Positions 1-9,646 of a stretch of 38,870 nt of DNA are shown in pieces (position 1 is the first letter of the stretch; the number at the start of each line of letters is the position of its first letter). The stretch is from Candidatus Nanopelagicales bacterium (GTDB lineage: Bacteria > Actinomycetota > Actinomycetes > S36-B12): positions 1 to 38,870 of the forward strand of contig JABAYF010000029.1 of the NCBI GenBank assembly GCA_018609125.1, in the 5' to 3' direction. Under the pieces are notes generated by a model. That model had not been told where the DNA came from, did not search any database, and worked only from the letters and a program-made list of their open reading frames with translations. Both the position numbers and the translations under genes were made by a program.

Positions 1-2
1 AG

Positions 3-86
3 GGTAGCGATGGTGAGACTACGGTGCGGTTGGACTACAAGCCGGTCGTGACCACTCGTTACCAGCCCATGGAGCGCAAGTACTGA
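3..86 (+). CDS. sdhA: Succinate dehydrogenase flavoprotein subunit, C-terminal end (partial)
   Basis: Only the last 27 codons are inside the window. The frame ends with the peptide YQPMERKY and a TGA, which is the characteristic end of actinobacterial SdhA. The flavoprotein oxidises succinate to fumarate and passes electrons to the SdhB iron-sulfur clusters. Its stop codon overlaps the ATG of sdhB (TGATG, bases 84-88), so the two subunits are probably translationally coupled and made in equal amounts. The FAD and active-site regions lie outside the window, so the call rests on the tail sequence plus the overlap with an unmistakable sdhB. Confidence 0.85.
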   Translation, partial: GSDGETTVRLDYKPVVTTRYQPMERKY

Positions 87-802
87 TGATTGAAGCCGCT
101 GAAGTAACGCTGAAGGTCCGCCGGTTTCTTCCCGAGGTCGATGATCAACCCCACTGGGAGGAGTTCAAGGTCTCGGCGTTCCCCACCGATCGAGTACTAG
201 ATGCTCTTACCCAAATCAAAGAGCAGCAGGACGGCACCTTGACCTTCCGCCGCTCCTGCGGTCATGGCATCTGCGGTTCCGATGCCATGCGGATCAACGG
301 TCGCAATCGCCTCGCGTGTAAAACGTTGATCAAGGACCTCGATATTTCCGCCGCCATCACCGTGGAGGCGATCAAGGGTCTGCCGTTGGAAAAAGACCTC
401 GTCGTCGACATGGAGCCATTCTTTGACGCCTATCGCGAGGTCATGCCGTTCCTCGTCCCCGAAGGCCATGAGCCCACCCGCGAGCGGTTGCAGTCGGCTG
501 AAGACCGGGCCCGCTTCGATGACACCACCAAGTGCATTCTGTGTGCTGCCTGCACCAGTTCTTGCCCGGTGTTTTGGACTGATGGCCAGTATTTCGGCCC
601 TGCGGCTATTGTGGCGGCACACCGATTCATTTTCGACTCCCGCGATGCTGCCGCTGAGGAGCGCCTGTCGATCTTGAATGACCGTGAAGGCGTGTGGCGC
701 TGCCGGACCACCTTCAACTGTACAGAGGCTTGCCCCCGGGGCATCGAAGTCACCAAGGCTATTCAAGAGGTCAAGCGCGCTCTTATTTTTCGGCGCGTGT
801 GA
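86..802 (+). CDS. sdhB: Succinate dehydrogenase iron-sulfur subunit
   Basis: This 238-residue protein is the electron-transfer subunit of respiratory complex II, carrying electrons from SdhA to the quinone site at the membrane. All three cluster motifs are visible. The N-terminal [2Fe-2S] site has Cys58, Cys63, Cys78 and an Asp66 in CGSDAM, matching the Asp ligand known from E. coli SdhB. The C-terminal ferredoxin-like domain has CxxCxxCxxxC at 150-160 and further cysteines at 206, 212 and 216 followed by Pro, for the [4Fe-4S] and [3Fe-4S] clusters. Length is normal. The ATG overlaps the sdhA stop. No sdhC/sdhD anchor gene follows, so these must lie upstream of sdhA, as is usual in actinobacteria. 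Confidence 0.97.
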   Translation: MIEAAEVTLKVRRFLPEVDDQPHWEEFKVSAFPTDRVLDALTQIKEQQDGTLTFRRSCGHGICGSDAMRINGRNRLACKTLIKDLDISAAITVEAIKGLPLEKDLVVDMEPFFDAYREVMPFLVPEGHEPTRERLQSAEDRARFDDTTKCILCAACTSSCPVFWTDGQYFGPAAIVAAHRFIFDSRDAAAEERLSILNDREGVWRCRTTFNCTEACPRGIEVTKAIQEVKRALIFRRV

Positions 803-828
803 TCACCACGTCGGGCGCCTGTTGGGGT

Positions 829-834
829 TAGGCT
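829..834 (+). promoter_or_regulatory. Candidate -10 box (TAGGCT) for dacC
   Basis: The hexamer fits the actinobacterial -10 pattern TANNNT and ends 9 nt before the dacC ATG. No Shine-Dalgarno sequence is visible before that ATG, so a leaderless or near-leaderless mRNA is plausible. An overlapping TTATCT sits at 834-839. The -35 region is not convincing. Confidence 0.4.
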
Positions 835-843
835 TATCTAGCC

Positions 844-2181
844 ATGAAACGACCACCAATTTTCCAGGCCACCCGCGTGGGCTTCGCCGCTGTTACCCTC
901 ACCGCGCTGCTGGGCGCAACAGCCCTCGGCGCTTCCCCGGCAATGGCCGCTGAGCCAGTCGGTGGGCCACTCCTTACCGGCAGCGGGGTAATCGTTGACC
1001 CGGGTCCCAATGCATCAGCCCTACCCGACGTCGGGGCATCCACCTGGGTTCTGGCCGACCTGAATTCCGGCGCGATCCTCGCCGCACAGGGGCCACATAT
1101 TCAGCGCGCCCCCGCCAGTACCTTAAAGACCCTCACGGCGCTCACGCTCATCCCACGATTAGATGCTCAACAGGTGTACACCACCACCTACAACGACGTG
1201 GCGGTTGAGGGGAGCCGGGTGGGTCTTATCGAAAATGGTGACTACACCGTCGCGGAGTTGTTCCAGGGTCTATTTCTACAAAGCGGCAATGACGCGGCCA
1301 TGGCTCTTGCTTCAGCCAACGGTGGCTTCGACCTCACCCTGGCTCAGATGAATGAGGAGGCTAGTCGGCTGCAAGCGTTCGACACGCTGGCCAAGACCAC
1401 CTCGGGACTGCCTGCCGAAGGGCAGATTTCCTCAGCCTATGACCTGGCTCTCATTGCTCGAGCTGGCCTCACCCGGCCTGACTTCCTGGGCTACGCCAAC
1501 ACCATTACTGTCACCGACTACCCGGGCTACATGCCGACCACGGCCAACGGCGCGCGTGAAACTTTTACCATTGCCAACCAAAACCCGCTCCTGAATCCCA
1601 TCGATGGGCGCGCGCCCTATGAGGGCGCCATCGGACTAAAGACCGGATGGACCACCGAGGCTGGAAAGACGTTCATCGGTGCTGCCGAACGTGGGGACAC
1701 CGCTTTGATTGTCACCCTGATGAATTTCTCCGGCCCCACTTTTGACGCTGCTGCCCCGCTGCTGGACTGGGGATTTGCCAATATCGACAGGGTAACGCCG
1801 GTAGGTGTCCTGGTAGATCCGGTACGCCCCGCTCTTGATGCGGTCATCGACGAGACGACCAACGCCCCCGACCAAGGCGGATCCACCCCTGATGGCGCCG
1901 CAGCCGCCGACACTGCCGACATACAGGAAACCACCGGACCGCTGGCTGCAGCCACGACCGTGGGCGGCAACGCCTGGGCGTGGGGACTTCTGGCCGCGAT
2001 GATCGTCGGTGCGCTGCTGGTCTTCCTCGGCATTCGCAGCATGCGGCCCCCCAAACCGCGCCCACGCCGAAACTACGCCCAGCGTAGTCATGACGACGCT
2101 GCTGAAGGCTCCATGGGCCCTGACGCTCCTGCTGATGTGCGTACCGACTTTGAACCAGCAGCACCACAGCGCACTGACTAG
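844..2181 (+). CDS. dacC: Serine-type D-alanyl-D-alanine carboxypeptidase (peptidase S11, low-molecular-weight PBP), membrane anchored
   Basis: This 445-residue enzyme trims the terminal D-Ala from peptidoglycan stem peptides outside the membrane. An N-terminal signal peptide (hydrophobic stretch about 12-35, ending near AMA-AEP) is followed by the penicillin-binding active-site triad: STLK (nucleophile Ser92, Lys95), SGN (147-149) and KTG (266-268). After the catalytic domain comes an Ala/Thr/Asp-rich linker (about 335-375), one transmembrane helix (about 378-398) and a basic cytoplasmic tail, so the protein is anchored at its C-terminus as is common in actinobacteria. It converges on trpS; the two genes share a palindromic CTAG stop at 2178-2181. 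The family and S11 motifs are certain; the exact symbol among DacA/B/C paralogues is not. Confidence 0.92.
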   Translation: MKRPPIFQATRVGFAAVTLTALLGATALGASPAMAAEPVGGPLLTGSGVIVDPGPNASALPDVGASTWVLADLNSGAILAAQGPHIQRAPASTLKTLTALTLIPRLDAQQVYTTTYNDVAVEGSRVGLIENGDYTVAELFQGLFLQSGNDAAMALASANGGFDLTLAQMNEEASRLQAFDTLAKTTSGLPAEGQISSAYDLALIARAGLTRPDFLGYANTITVTDYPGYMPTTANGARETFTIANQNPLLNPIDGRAPYEGAIGLKTGWTTEAGKTFIGAAERGDTALIVTLMNFSGPTFDAAAPLLDWGFANIDRVTPVGVLVDPVRPALDAVIDETTNAPDQGGSTPDGAAAADTADIQETTGPLAAATTVGGNAWAWGLLAAMIVGALLVFLGIRSMRPPKPRPRRNYAQRSHDDAAEGSMGPDAPADVRTDFEPAAPQRTD

Positions 2182-3215
2182 TTCGGCAACGTTACAAACC
2201 CCACGCGCTCATAGGTCAGGGCTAGCGTCGGTTGCGCTGCGGCTCGTGCGCGCTCGGCGCCGATGGCCATGAGTTGGAGTAGATAGGTGCGATCGGCGAG
2301 CAACTCGTGCACGCGCGCTGAGAAAGGCACCGTAAACTCCAGGACCGCTTCAATAGCCGCTTTCTTCAGGCCGCCATAACCGCCGCCGGCAAGATCGTCG
2401 GCCACCGCCGTGGGCGTTGAAGCGGTGAACGCGGCAATGAGTGACAAAAGATTCGACACACCTGGCTTTTCCACCGGGTCCCACGCGATATCGCGACCAG
2501 AATCAGTGACTGCAGTTTTAATCTTCTTCGTGATCACCTCAGGTGGGTCGAGCAAGAACAGGCAGCCGGTCGGGGAAGACTTACTCATCTTGGCGGTGGG
2601 TTCGCTCAGATCCAAAATTTTGGCGGTGTCGGCAAGAATGAGCGGTTCTGGAACGGTAAAAGTGCGGCCGAAACGTGAATTGAATCGCTGCGCTAGGTCT
2701 CGGGTCAGTTCTAAGTGCTGGCGTTGGTCCTCACCCACCGGCACGCCATCGGCCTGATAAATCAAAATATCGGCGGCCTGCAGCACCGGATAAGTAAATA
2801 ACCCCACGGTGGACCGATCTGTACCTTCTCGCTGAGACTTGTCTTTGAACTGGGTCATGCGTCCGGCCTCACCAAAACCGGTGATGCACTGTAATACCCA
2901 GGACAACTGACTGTGCTGGGGCACATGGCTTTGCACGAACACGGTGCTGCGCTGGGGGTCCAGGCCCGCGGCAATGAGTTGAGCGAAGGAGGACAGGGTT
3001 CTTTCATGCAGCACAGGTGGCTGGTATTCCACGGTGATGGCATGCTGATCGACGACGCAGTAGTAGGCATCGTGGGTCTCTTGCAGCTCCACCCAACGAC
3101 GGATTGCGCCCAGATAGTTTCCTACCTGAAAAGAGTCAGCTGTGGGTTGGATACCCGAAAGGACGCGCGGTCGAGGTGGCAACGAGGGGTCGGGTGAGTT
3201 CAAGGCAGTGGCCAT
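2178..3215 (-). CDS. trpS: Tryptophanyl-tRNA synthetase
   Basis: This class I synthetase of 345 residues charges tRNA-Trp. The signature SGIQPT...GNYLGA is near residues 20-37 and KMSKS is at 209-213. In the first ATP-binding motif the segment reads QVGN (30-33), so the His of the HIGH-type signature is replaced by Gln; Bacillus-type TrpRS has Thr there, so activity is still expected. I chose the ATG at 3215 because a longer frame from 3266 would overlap the upstream gene's stop and add a basic tail not typical of the family, while the 3215 ATG has AAGG about 8 nt upstream. It follows the CorC-like gene with 19 nt between and shares its stop tetranucleotide with convergent dacC. Confidence 0.96.
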   Translation of the reverse strand: MATALNSPDPSLPPRPRVLSGIQPTADSFQVGNYLGAIRRWVELQETHDAYYCVVDQHAITVEYQPPVLHERTLSSFAQLIAAGLDPQRSTVFVQSHVPQHSQLSWVLQCITGFGEAGRMTQFKDKSQREGTDRSTVGLFTYPVLQAADILIYQADGVPVGEDQRQHLELTRDLAQRFNSRFGRTFTVPEPLILADTAKILDLSEPTAKMSKSSPTGCLFLLDPPEVITKKIKTAVTDSGRDIAWDPVEKPGVSNLLSLIAAFTASTPTAVADDLAGGGYGGLKKAAIEAVLEFTVPFSARVHELLADRTYLLQLMAIGAERARAAAQPTLALTYERVGFVTLPN

Positions 3216-3234
3216 AGTGACCTTATTGTGACAG

Positions 3235-4545
3235 TTACGGTGCAGGCGGAGTCGCGGGCTCATCACTCGTGAGCTGTGGATCCTGCAATGGCGTGACGGC
3301 TAGTCGAGCAACACGGCGGCCATCTAGCTCTAGCACCGTGAAACGCTGCCCTTCAATGTCAACGGTTTCGCCCACCTCAGGGATGTCTCCCACGCGTGAC
3401 ATCACAAAACCGGCCACCGTTTCATATGGGCCCTCGGGCAACGTGACCCCGGTGCGGTCGGCAAAATCTTCCAGATTGAGCAATCCGTCTACCGACGAGG
3501 TAACCGGAGCGGCCACATCGTACTCATCGCGAATATCGCCCACCAGCTCCTCAACGAGATCTTCCAGGGTAACGATGCCCGCGGTGCCGCCGTACTCGTC
3601 AACAACGATCGCTAAGTGCTGACTTCGACGGCGCATTTCAGTCAGCGCCGGGATCACGGTTTTGGTGCCGGGGAAAAAGGGAACGGCCCTGGCCATTGAC
3701 CCCAGTGGAATGGCAAGCCGATCCTCATCCCAGGTCAACAGGTCGCGCACATGCACGAAACCGATGACGTCATCGGTGGAATCTCGGATCACCGGGTAGC
3801 GCGAATGTGGTGCGGTGACCACCGCTTTAACCGCGTCACCGACCGTCATCTTCGCATCGAGAAAAGCCACCTCCGTGCGCGGCAGCATTACCTCGCGCAA
3901 CTCGCGTTCACCGGCATCAAAGACATCATCAATTAACGCCCGCTCCTCCGCTGAAAATTCTTCGTGAGCTGCCACCATGTCGCGAAGCTCTTCGCCACTA
4001 ATAAGTTCGCGCCCGGTCTTGGGATCGCCCCCGAGCAGTCGAACGAGTCCGTTCGTGGACACCGAAAGAACCCAGATAAAGGGCCGGGTGACTCGGGCCA
4101 AGAAGTCCACCGGGATGGCCACGACCAGAGCAACCGGCTCGACTCGCTGTAGTGCGATGCGCTTGGGTACGAGTTCGCCGATAACCAAGGACAGGTAAGC
4201 GATCACGATGGTGACAAGGATGAATGCCAGGGTGCTGGACACACCCTCAGACAGTCCCCACGATTCAAAAGTTGGCGCCACCGCCGGAGCGATTTGGGAC
4301 GCGCCGAAACCAGCCGAAGTGAACCCGGCCAGGGTGACACCCACTTGAACGGCAGCCAGGAAACGATTGGGTTCTTGAGCCAGGTGAGCCAGCACCCGAC
4401 CCCGCCTACCACGGTCAGCAAGGCGCTCCACCTGACTTTCGCGCAGGCTCACCAGCGCTAACTCGGCAGCGGCAAAGAATCCACCGATCAGAACGAACAG
4501 GACAACCAGGGCAAGGTTGACCGCGAGGTCAGTCACAGGCATCAC
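3235..4545 (-). CDS. CorC/HlyC-family membrane protein (DUF21/CNNM + CBS pair + CorC domain)
   Basis: This 436-residue protein has the full architecture of the family: an N-terminal DUF21 membrane domain with about four hydrophobic segments between residues 5 and 170, a Bateman pair of CBS domains (about 215-345, ending in the hallmark VDEYGGTAGIVTLEDL), and a C-terminal CorC_HlyC domain (about 350-425). CNNM/CorC proteins are linked to magnesium or cobalt export, with the CBS pair sensing nucleotide-Mg2+. The old name hemolysin is misleading. The start is GTG at 4545 with an ATG directly after; no good ribosome site precedes either. It lies 30 nt downstream of the aldehyde dehydrogenase and just upstream of trpS, probably in one transcript. 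The ion transported cannot be read from the sequence. Confidence 0.9.
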   Translation of the reverse strand: MMPVTDLAVNLALVVLFVLIGGFFAAAELALVSLRESQVERLADRGRRGRVLAHLAQEPNRFLAAVQVGVTLAGFTSAGFGASQIAPAVAPTFESWGLSEGVSSTLAFILVTIVIAYLSLVIGELVPKRIALQRVEPVALVVAIPVDFLARVTRPFIWVLSVSTNGLVRLLGGDPKTGRELISGEELRDMVAAHEEFSAEERALIDDVFDAGERELREVMLPRTEVAFLDAKMTVGDAVKAVVTAPHSRYPVIRDSTDDVIGFVHVRDLLTWDEDRLAIPLGSMARAVPFFPGTKTVIPALTEMRRRSQHLAIVVDEYGGTAGIVTLEDLVEELVGDIRDEYDVAAPVTSSVDGLLNLEDFADRTGVTLPEGPYETVAGFVMSRVGDIPEVGETVDIEGQRFTVLELDGRRVARLAVTPLQDPQLTSDEPATPPAP

Positions 4546-4575
4546 GATAGTTGATGTGGACCACAGCGTGGCCCA

Positions 4576-6021
4576 TCACAGTTCGACGGCGAGGTACTGG
4601 GTTTGCAGGAACTCATGAATTCCAGCAAATCCGCCTTCGCGGCCGAGCCCGGATTCCTTCATTCCGCCGAACGGGGCGGCCGGATCTGATGCCAGGCCCC
4701 GATTGATGGCCACCATGCCCGACTCCATGCGCTGGGCCACTTCGATACCCACCCCTTTGTCAGCAGCATAAATATAGGAAATGAGGCCATAGTCGGTGTC
4801 GTTGGCCATCAGCACCGCCTCATCGGTGCTGGAGACCGTCACGATGGGTACCACGGGGCCGAAAACTTCATTGCGCGTCAAAGTCGACCCGTGGACAACG
4901 TCGGAGACCACGTGTGGACTGATGAAGGCACCAATCTCAGGCGCTTCACCAATCGCGCGGGGCTGTGCACCCTCCTGCGCGGCGGCTTGGAGGAGATCCA
5001 CAATCTTGTCGCGTTCTGTCTCACTCACCATGGCGCCCAGGTGATTGGCGCGATCGATTCCGGGTCCAATCTTTAGCCCGCGCAACGCTGTTTCAAATGA
5101 TGCGGTGAACTGCGCCACCACAGATTCGTGCACATAAAACCGATTGGCCGCAGTGCAGGCTGCTCCACCATTGCGCATTTTGGCCACCATCGCTCCCGCT
5201 ACGGCCTGCTCCACGTTGGCACCTTCGAGTACGAGGAACGGTGCGTTTCCGCCGAGCTCCATCGAGGACGGCAGCACTCGCTGAGCGGTCTGAGCCAGCA
5301 GCAACTTACCGACGTAGGTAGAACCGGTGAAGGACAGCGTTGCGACACGAGGATCGCTGAGAATGGCGGTGGAAATCGGACCCGAGGCCGACGTGGTGAT
5401 GACGTTAACAACGCCATCGGGAACCCCGGCGCGTTGCAACACATCGGCGATCCACAGTGCAGTCAGTGGAGTTTCGGCGGCTGGCTTCAATACAGCGGTG
5501 CATCCTGCCGCCAGCGCAGGAGCCAGTTTGCGCGTCGCCATGGCTGCCGGGAAATTCCACGGCGTGATCATGTACGCGACACCCATCGGCTGATAGGTCG
5601 TGATGATCATCTTGTCCCCGGCGGGAGCGGGCCGAAAACCACCCTCCACGCGAACCGCTTCTTCGCTGAACCAGCGAAAAAACTCCGCCGCGTACGTGGC
5701 CTCGCCGATGGCATCTGGCCATGCTTTGCCGTTTTCTAAAACGATCAGGCGCGCGCAGTCTTCAATCTCATCGGTCATGATGTTAAACGCCCGGCGCAAG
5801 ATCTCACTGCGCTGCCGCGTTGAGGTGTCCCCCCACGCACCGAGGGCATCGTGGGCCGCACCCACAGCGTGAAGTGCTTGCTCTTCGGTCGCGTCGCCGA
5901 TGTGTGCCAGGGACGTTAAGGTCGCCGGATTGATCACGTCAAGGTGGGCGGCGCTATCCAACCAAGTTCCGCCGATAAATAGCCGCGTGGGTGTCTGCGC
6001 CGGAATGGTTTCGATGCTCAC
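4576..6021 (-). CDS. gabD: NAD(P)+-dependent succinate-semialdehyde dehydrogenase (aldehyde dehydrogenase family)
   Basis: This is a full-length aldehyde dehydrogenase of 481 residues. The nucleotide-binding segment PWNFPAAM, the general-base motif MELGGNAPF (Glu), the catalytic Cys in NGGAACTAANR, and the C-terminal PFGGMKESGLGREGG all match GabD-type enzymes, which oxidise succinate semialdehyde to succinate. Close relatives usually read GEACT around the nucleophile; here it is GAACT. Start is GTG at 6021 with AAGGAG 6 nt upstream. The gene sits beside icd and mdh and within 20 kb of sucCD and sdhB, so a role in carrying carbon into succinate is reasonable. A different aldehyde substrate cannot be excluded. 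A second, distantly related aldehyde dehydrogenase is at 32746-34338. Confidence 0.88.
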   Translation of the reverse strand: MSIETIPAQTPTRLFIGGTWLDSAAHLDVINPATLTSLAHIGDATEEQALHAVGAAHDALGAWGDTSTRQRSEILRRAFNIMTDEIEDCARLIVLENGKAWPDAIGEATYAAEFFRWFSEEAVRVEGGFRPAPAGDKMIITTYQPMGVAYMITPWNFPAAMATRKLAPALAAGCTAVLKPAAETPLTALWIADVLQRAGVPDGVVNVITTSASGPISTAILSDPRVATLSFTGSTYVGKLLLAQTAQRVLPSSMELGGNAPFLVLEGANVEQAVAGAMVAKMRNGGAACTAANRFYVHESVVAQFTASFETALRGLKIGPGIDRANHLGAMVSETERDKIVDLLQAAAQEGAQPRAIGEAPEIGAFISPHVVSDVVHGSTLTRNEVFGPVVPIVTVSSTDEAVLMANDTDYGLISYIYAADKGVGIEVAQRMESGMVAINRGLASDPAAPFGGMKESGLGREGGFAGIHEFLQTQYLAVEL

Positions 6022-6082
6022 AGAGCGCTCCTTGACCTCGTAGCCGATGGGGGTGACTGCACCTAGTGTGCGGCTCCAGACC

Positions 6083-6925
6083 TCATCCTAGGCCGGAAAA
6101 GTCAACGGTCAGCGGCGCATGATCACTCCAACGTTCGGCGTAGCTAGGCGCCTTGCCCACCGTGGCCGTGTGAGCCTGCGCGGCCAGGCCCTTGGTGGCA
6201 GCCACATAGTCAATGCGCCAACCGCCGTCGGTGTCGAAGCCTTTACCACGCCACGACCACCAGGTGTAGGGCCCAGGACCCGGGCCACCTAACGATCGAC
6301 CCAAATCTATCCACGGCCCAGATCCGCTTCCCGGTGCACCAAACCAGCGATCCAGGTGCGCGCGTTCCTCCAGGAGAAAGCCTGCGTTCTTACGATTTCC
6401 CTTCCAGTTCTTAATATCCACTTCGGCATGGGCGATATTAAAGTCACCAGCGATGAGTGCATGGCCCTTGCGGCGAGTGGCTCGACGTTTCAGTGCATCC
6501 AGTCGACGGTCCACGGCCTGGAGGAACCGGTACTTATCGTCCTGCCGCGCCGTGCCCACCTCGCCACTGTGGATGTAGACGCTGGCGATGGTGAGCGGAC
6601 CGCATCCGGAATCGATGTCAACCTCAACCCAGCGCCCTGAGGTTGCGAACGACTCATCACCGACGCCGATCCGCACAGCCTGAGGTTCGTTCGGGGTGAG
6701 GACAGCCACACCATTGCGTCCCTTGTCCGCGGATTCGGCATAGGCCACATGCCAGGTAGCAAAGACGGAGTCTTTCAGCTGCTCAGCTACCTGTGCCTGC
6801 GTTGCCCGCACCTCTTGCAGGCAGATGACATCGGCGTCGGCCGCTGCCAGCCACGCCAAGCCCCCGCGGCGCACCGCAGCGCGAATGCCGTTGACATTTG
6901 CCGTGACCACACGCATCGGTGACAC
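6083..6925 (-). CDS. xth: Exodeoxyribonuclease III (AP endonuclease, EEP family)
   Basis: This 280-residue protein belongs to the ExoIII/APE1 family that cuts DNA at abasic sites and degrades 3' ends in base-excision repair. The metal and catalytic motifs are in order: NVNGIRAA at the N-terminus, LQEVRA (metal-binding Glu), YIHSG, GDFNIAH (Asp and Asn), WRIDYV, and a terminal SDHAPL (Asp-His). I favour the GTG at 6925 because AGG lies about 4 nt upstream; the ATG three codons later has no suitably placed site. The stop of icd is only 3 nt upstream of the GTG, so the two genes are likely cotranscribed. Confidence 0.93.
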   Translation of the reverse strand: MSPMRVVTANVNGIRAAVRRGGLAWLAAADADVICLQEVRATQAQVAEQLKDSVFATWHVAYAESADKGRNGVAVLTPNEPQAVRIGVGDESFATSGRWVEVDIDSGCGPLTIASVYIHSGEVGTARQDDKYRFLQAVDRRLDALKRRATRRKGHALIAGDFNIAHAEVDIKNWKGNRKNAGFLLEERAHLDRWFGAPGSGSGPWIDLGRSLGGPGPGPYTWWSWRGKGFDTDGGWRIDYVAATKGLAAQAHTATVGKAPSYAERWSDHAPLTVDFSGLG

Positions 6926-6928
6926 AAC

Positions 6929-8146
6929 CTATGCCTTCATGGCCGCACTGAGGTTGTCGGCAATTGCGGCCAGGAAATCTTCGGTAGTCAAGAAGCTTTG
7001 ATCCGGGCCGATCAGCAATGCGAGGTCCTTGGTCATCTGACCGGACTCGACGGTGGAGATGCACACCTTTTCCAGCGTTTCAGCGAAGTGAGATACCGGC
7101 GGAGTTCCATCCAATTTACCTCGATGCTCAAGCCCACGAGTCCACGCGAAAATGGACGCAATCGGATTGGTCGAGGTCGCCTTGCCCTGCTGATGCTGAC
7201 GGTAGTGGCGCGTCACAGTGCCATGGGCGGCCTCTGCCTCAATCGTTCTACCATCCGGGGTCATGAGCACGCTGGTCATCAAACCGAGGGAGCCAAAGCC
7301 CTGCGCCACGGTATCTGACTGCACGTCACCGTCGTAGTTCTTGCACGACCACACGTATCCGCCTTCCCACTTCAGCGCAGCGGCCACCATGTCGTCAATG
7401 AGGCGATGCTCGTAGGTGAGGCCGGCCGCATCGAACTGGGTCTTGAATTCGGCAGCAAAAATCTCGGCGAAAATATCCTTGAAGCGGCCGTCATAGGCTT
7501 TCAAGATGGTGTTTTTGGTTGACATGTAGACCGGGTAATTACGAGCTAAACCGTAGCGGAACGATGCTCGCGCAAAATCGCGAATAGATTCGTCAAGGTT
7601 GTACATACCCATCGCGACGCCACTTTCGGGGAAGTCGAAGATTTCGAATTCCATCGGCTCTGCGCCATCCGCCGGAGTGAAGGTCATGGTCAACTTGCCA
7701 GCACTGGGCACCAAAAAGTCAGTCGCGCGATACTGGTCGCCAAAAGCATGACGGCCCACAATAATCGGCTTGGTCCACGTCGGAACGAGACGCGGCACGT
7801 TGTTAATGATGATGGGCTCGCGGAAGATGACCCCGCCGAGAATGTTGCGAATCGTGCCGTTGGGTGAGCGCCACATCTTCTTCAGACCGAACTCCTCCAC
7901 CCGGGCCTCATCCGGGGTGATGGTGGCGCATTTGACACCTACACCATATTTTTGAATGGCGTGAGCGGCGTCAATGGTGACCTGATCGTCGGTCTCATCG
8001 CGATACTCCATGCCGAGGTCGTAATAGTGCAGGTCAATATCAAGGTGGGGCTCAATCAGCCGGTCCTTGATGAACTGCCAAATGATGCGGGTCATCTCGT
8101 CGCCATCAAGTTCAACGACCGGGTTGAGAACCTTAATCTTTGCCAC
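6929..8146 (-). CDS. icd: NADP+-dependent isocitrate dehydrogenase (homodimeric, eukaryotic-like subfamily)
   Basis: The enzyme oxidises isocitrate to 2-oxoglutarate, making NADPH and CO2. At 405 residues it belongs to the subfamily shared by many actinobacteria and eukaryotic cytosol/mitochondria, not to the E. coli-type Icd or the 740-residue monomeric type. Supporting motifs are [20 protein letters not shown] at the N-terminus, [12 protein letters not shown] (substrate phosphate loop), LIDDMVA and the NADP-site [12 protein letters not shown]. Start is GTG at 8146 with AAAGGA about 7 nt upstream. It lies 67 nt downstream of mdh on the same strand, giving two TCA enzymes in tandem. Confidence 0.97.
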   Translation of the reverse strand: MAKIKVLNPVVELDGDEMTRIIWQFIKDRLIEPHLDIDLHYYDLGMEYRDETDDQVTIDAAHAIQKYGVGVKCATITPDEARVEEFGLKKMWRSPNGTIRNILGGVIFREPIIINNVPRLVPTWTKPIIVGRHAFGDQYRATDFLVPSAGKLTMTFTPADGAEPMEFEIFDFPESGVAMGMYNLDESIRDFARASFRYGLARNYPVYMSTKNTILKAYDGRFKDIFAEIFAAEFKTQFDAAGLTYEHRLIDDMVAAALKWEGGYVWSCKNYDGDVQSDTVAQGFGSLGLMTSVLMTPDGRTIEAEAAHGTVTRHYRQHQQGKATSTNPIASIFAWTRGLEHRGKLDGTPPVSHFAETLEKVCISTVESGQMTKDLALLIGPDQSFLTTEDFLAAIADNLSAAMKA

Positions 8147-8213
8147 TGTCTATTCCTTTGCTGGTGTGAGATGTCGGCGGTAAACCCACCGATGATGAGC
8201 GAAGTCGGTCCGG

Positions 8214-9245
<1,032 letters not shown>

Positions 9246-9272
9246 TCAGCACGAACGCGAGGGGCGTACATG

Positions 9273-9286
9273 TCTTGACGTCAAGA
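9273..9286. promoter_or_regulatory. Perfect 14-bp palindrome upstream of mdh, candidate operator
   Basis: TCTTGACGTCAAGA reads the same on both strands and lies 70 bp before the mdh ATG in the 128-bp gap between mdh and DUF3017. It contains TTGACG in the mdh direction, so it could overlap a -35 element. An ungapped palindrome of this size in non-coding DNA suggests a dimeric regulator site. The regulator is unknown, and I found no second copy. Confidence 0.45.
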
Positions 9287-9331
9287 TATTCGCGAGCGTA
9301 TCCAACGTGCACCGACCGCGGGCGCTGAGGG

Positions 9332-9622
9332 TTAGGACGGAGCTGGGACCCACACGGCGAATACGGCGAGGAGTAATCCCAGTGTGCCGAGAACGGCGAG
9401 ATCGATGATGCGGCTGCGCACCATTAGCAGACCCGCACGTGTATTTGACAGCGTTAGTCGCAGCAAAAAGGCCCAGATAACGCTGCCAGCCAGCAGTAGG
9501 GAACCGATGCGGAACTCATCGAGTGCCACAACCATGAGGGATAGCGACACGCACAACAGCACGCTGATCAGCGGCCATTGATGCCACCACCGTGCTCGCG
9601 GTAGATGATGGATTTTGGCCAT
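9332..9622 (-). CDS. DUF3017 small membrane protein
   Basis: This protein of about 96 residues has a short basic N-terminus and three hydrophobic segments (roughly residues 15-35, 40-60 and 72-92), ending soon after the last. DUF3017 genes occur between folD and mdh across many actinobacteria, exactly as here; no function is established. I chose the ATG at 9622 because GGGGAG lies 4 nt upstream; a start five codons earlier at 9637 lacks a site. The folD stop is 24 nt upstream, so cotranscription with folD is likely. Confidence 0.82.
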   Translation of the reverse strand: MAKIHHLPRARWWHQWPLISVLLCVSLSLMVVALDEFRIGSLLLAGSVIWAFLLRLTLSNTRAGLLMVRSRIIDLAVLGTLGLLLAVFAVWVPAPS

Positions 9623-9646
9623 GCTCTCCCCGCTCATGGGTGCAGG

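Noticed and set aside
197-766. 189-codon open frame on the minus strand within sdhB
   Set aside because: sdhB has all its iron-sulfur ligands in the plus frame; the antisense frame has no support.
3235-4545. A hemolysin (toxin) gene
   Set aside because: The DUF21-CBS-CorC layout is that of ion-homeostasis proteins; the hemolysin label in databases is a historical carry-over.
5128-5739. 203-codon open frame on the plus strand inside the aldehyde dehydrogenase gene
   Set aside because: It is a shadow of the real minus-strand gene, with no motif, signal peptide or family resemblance.
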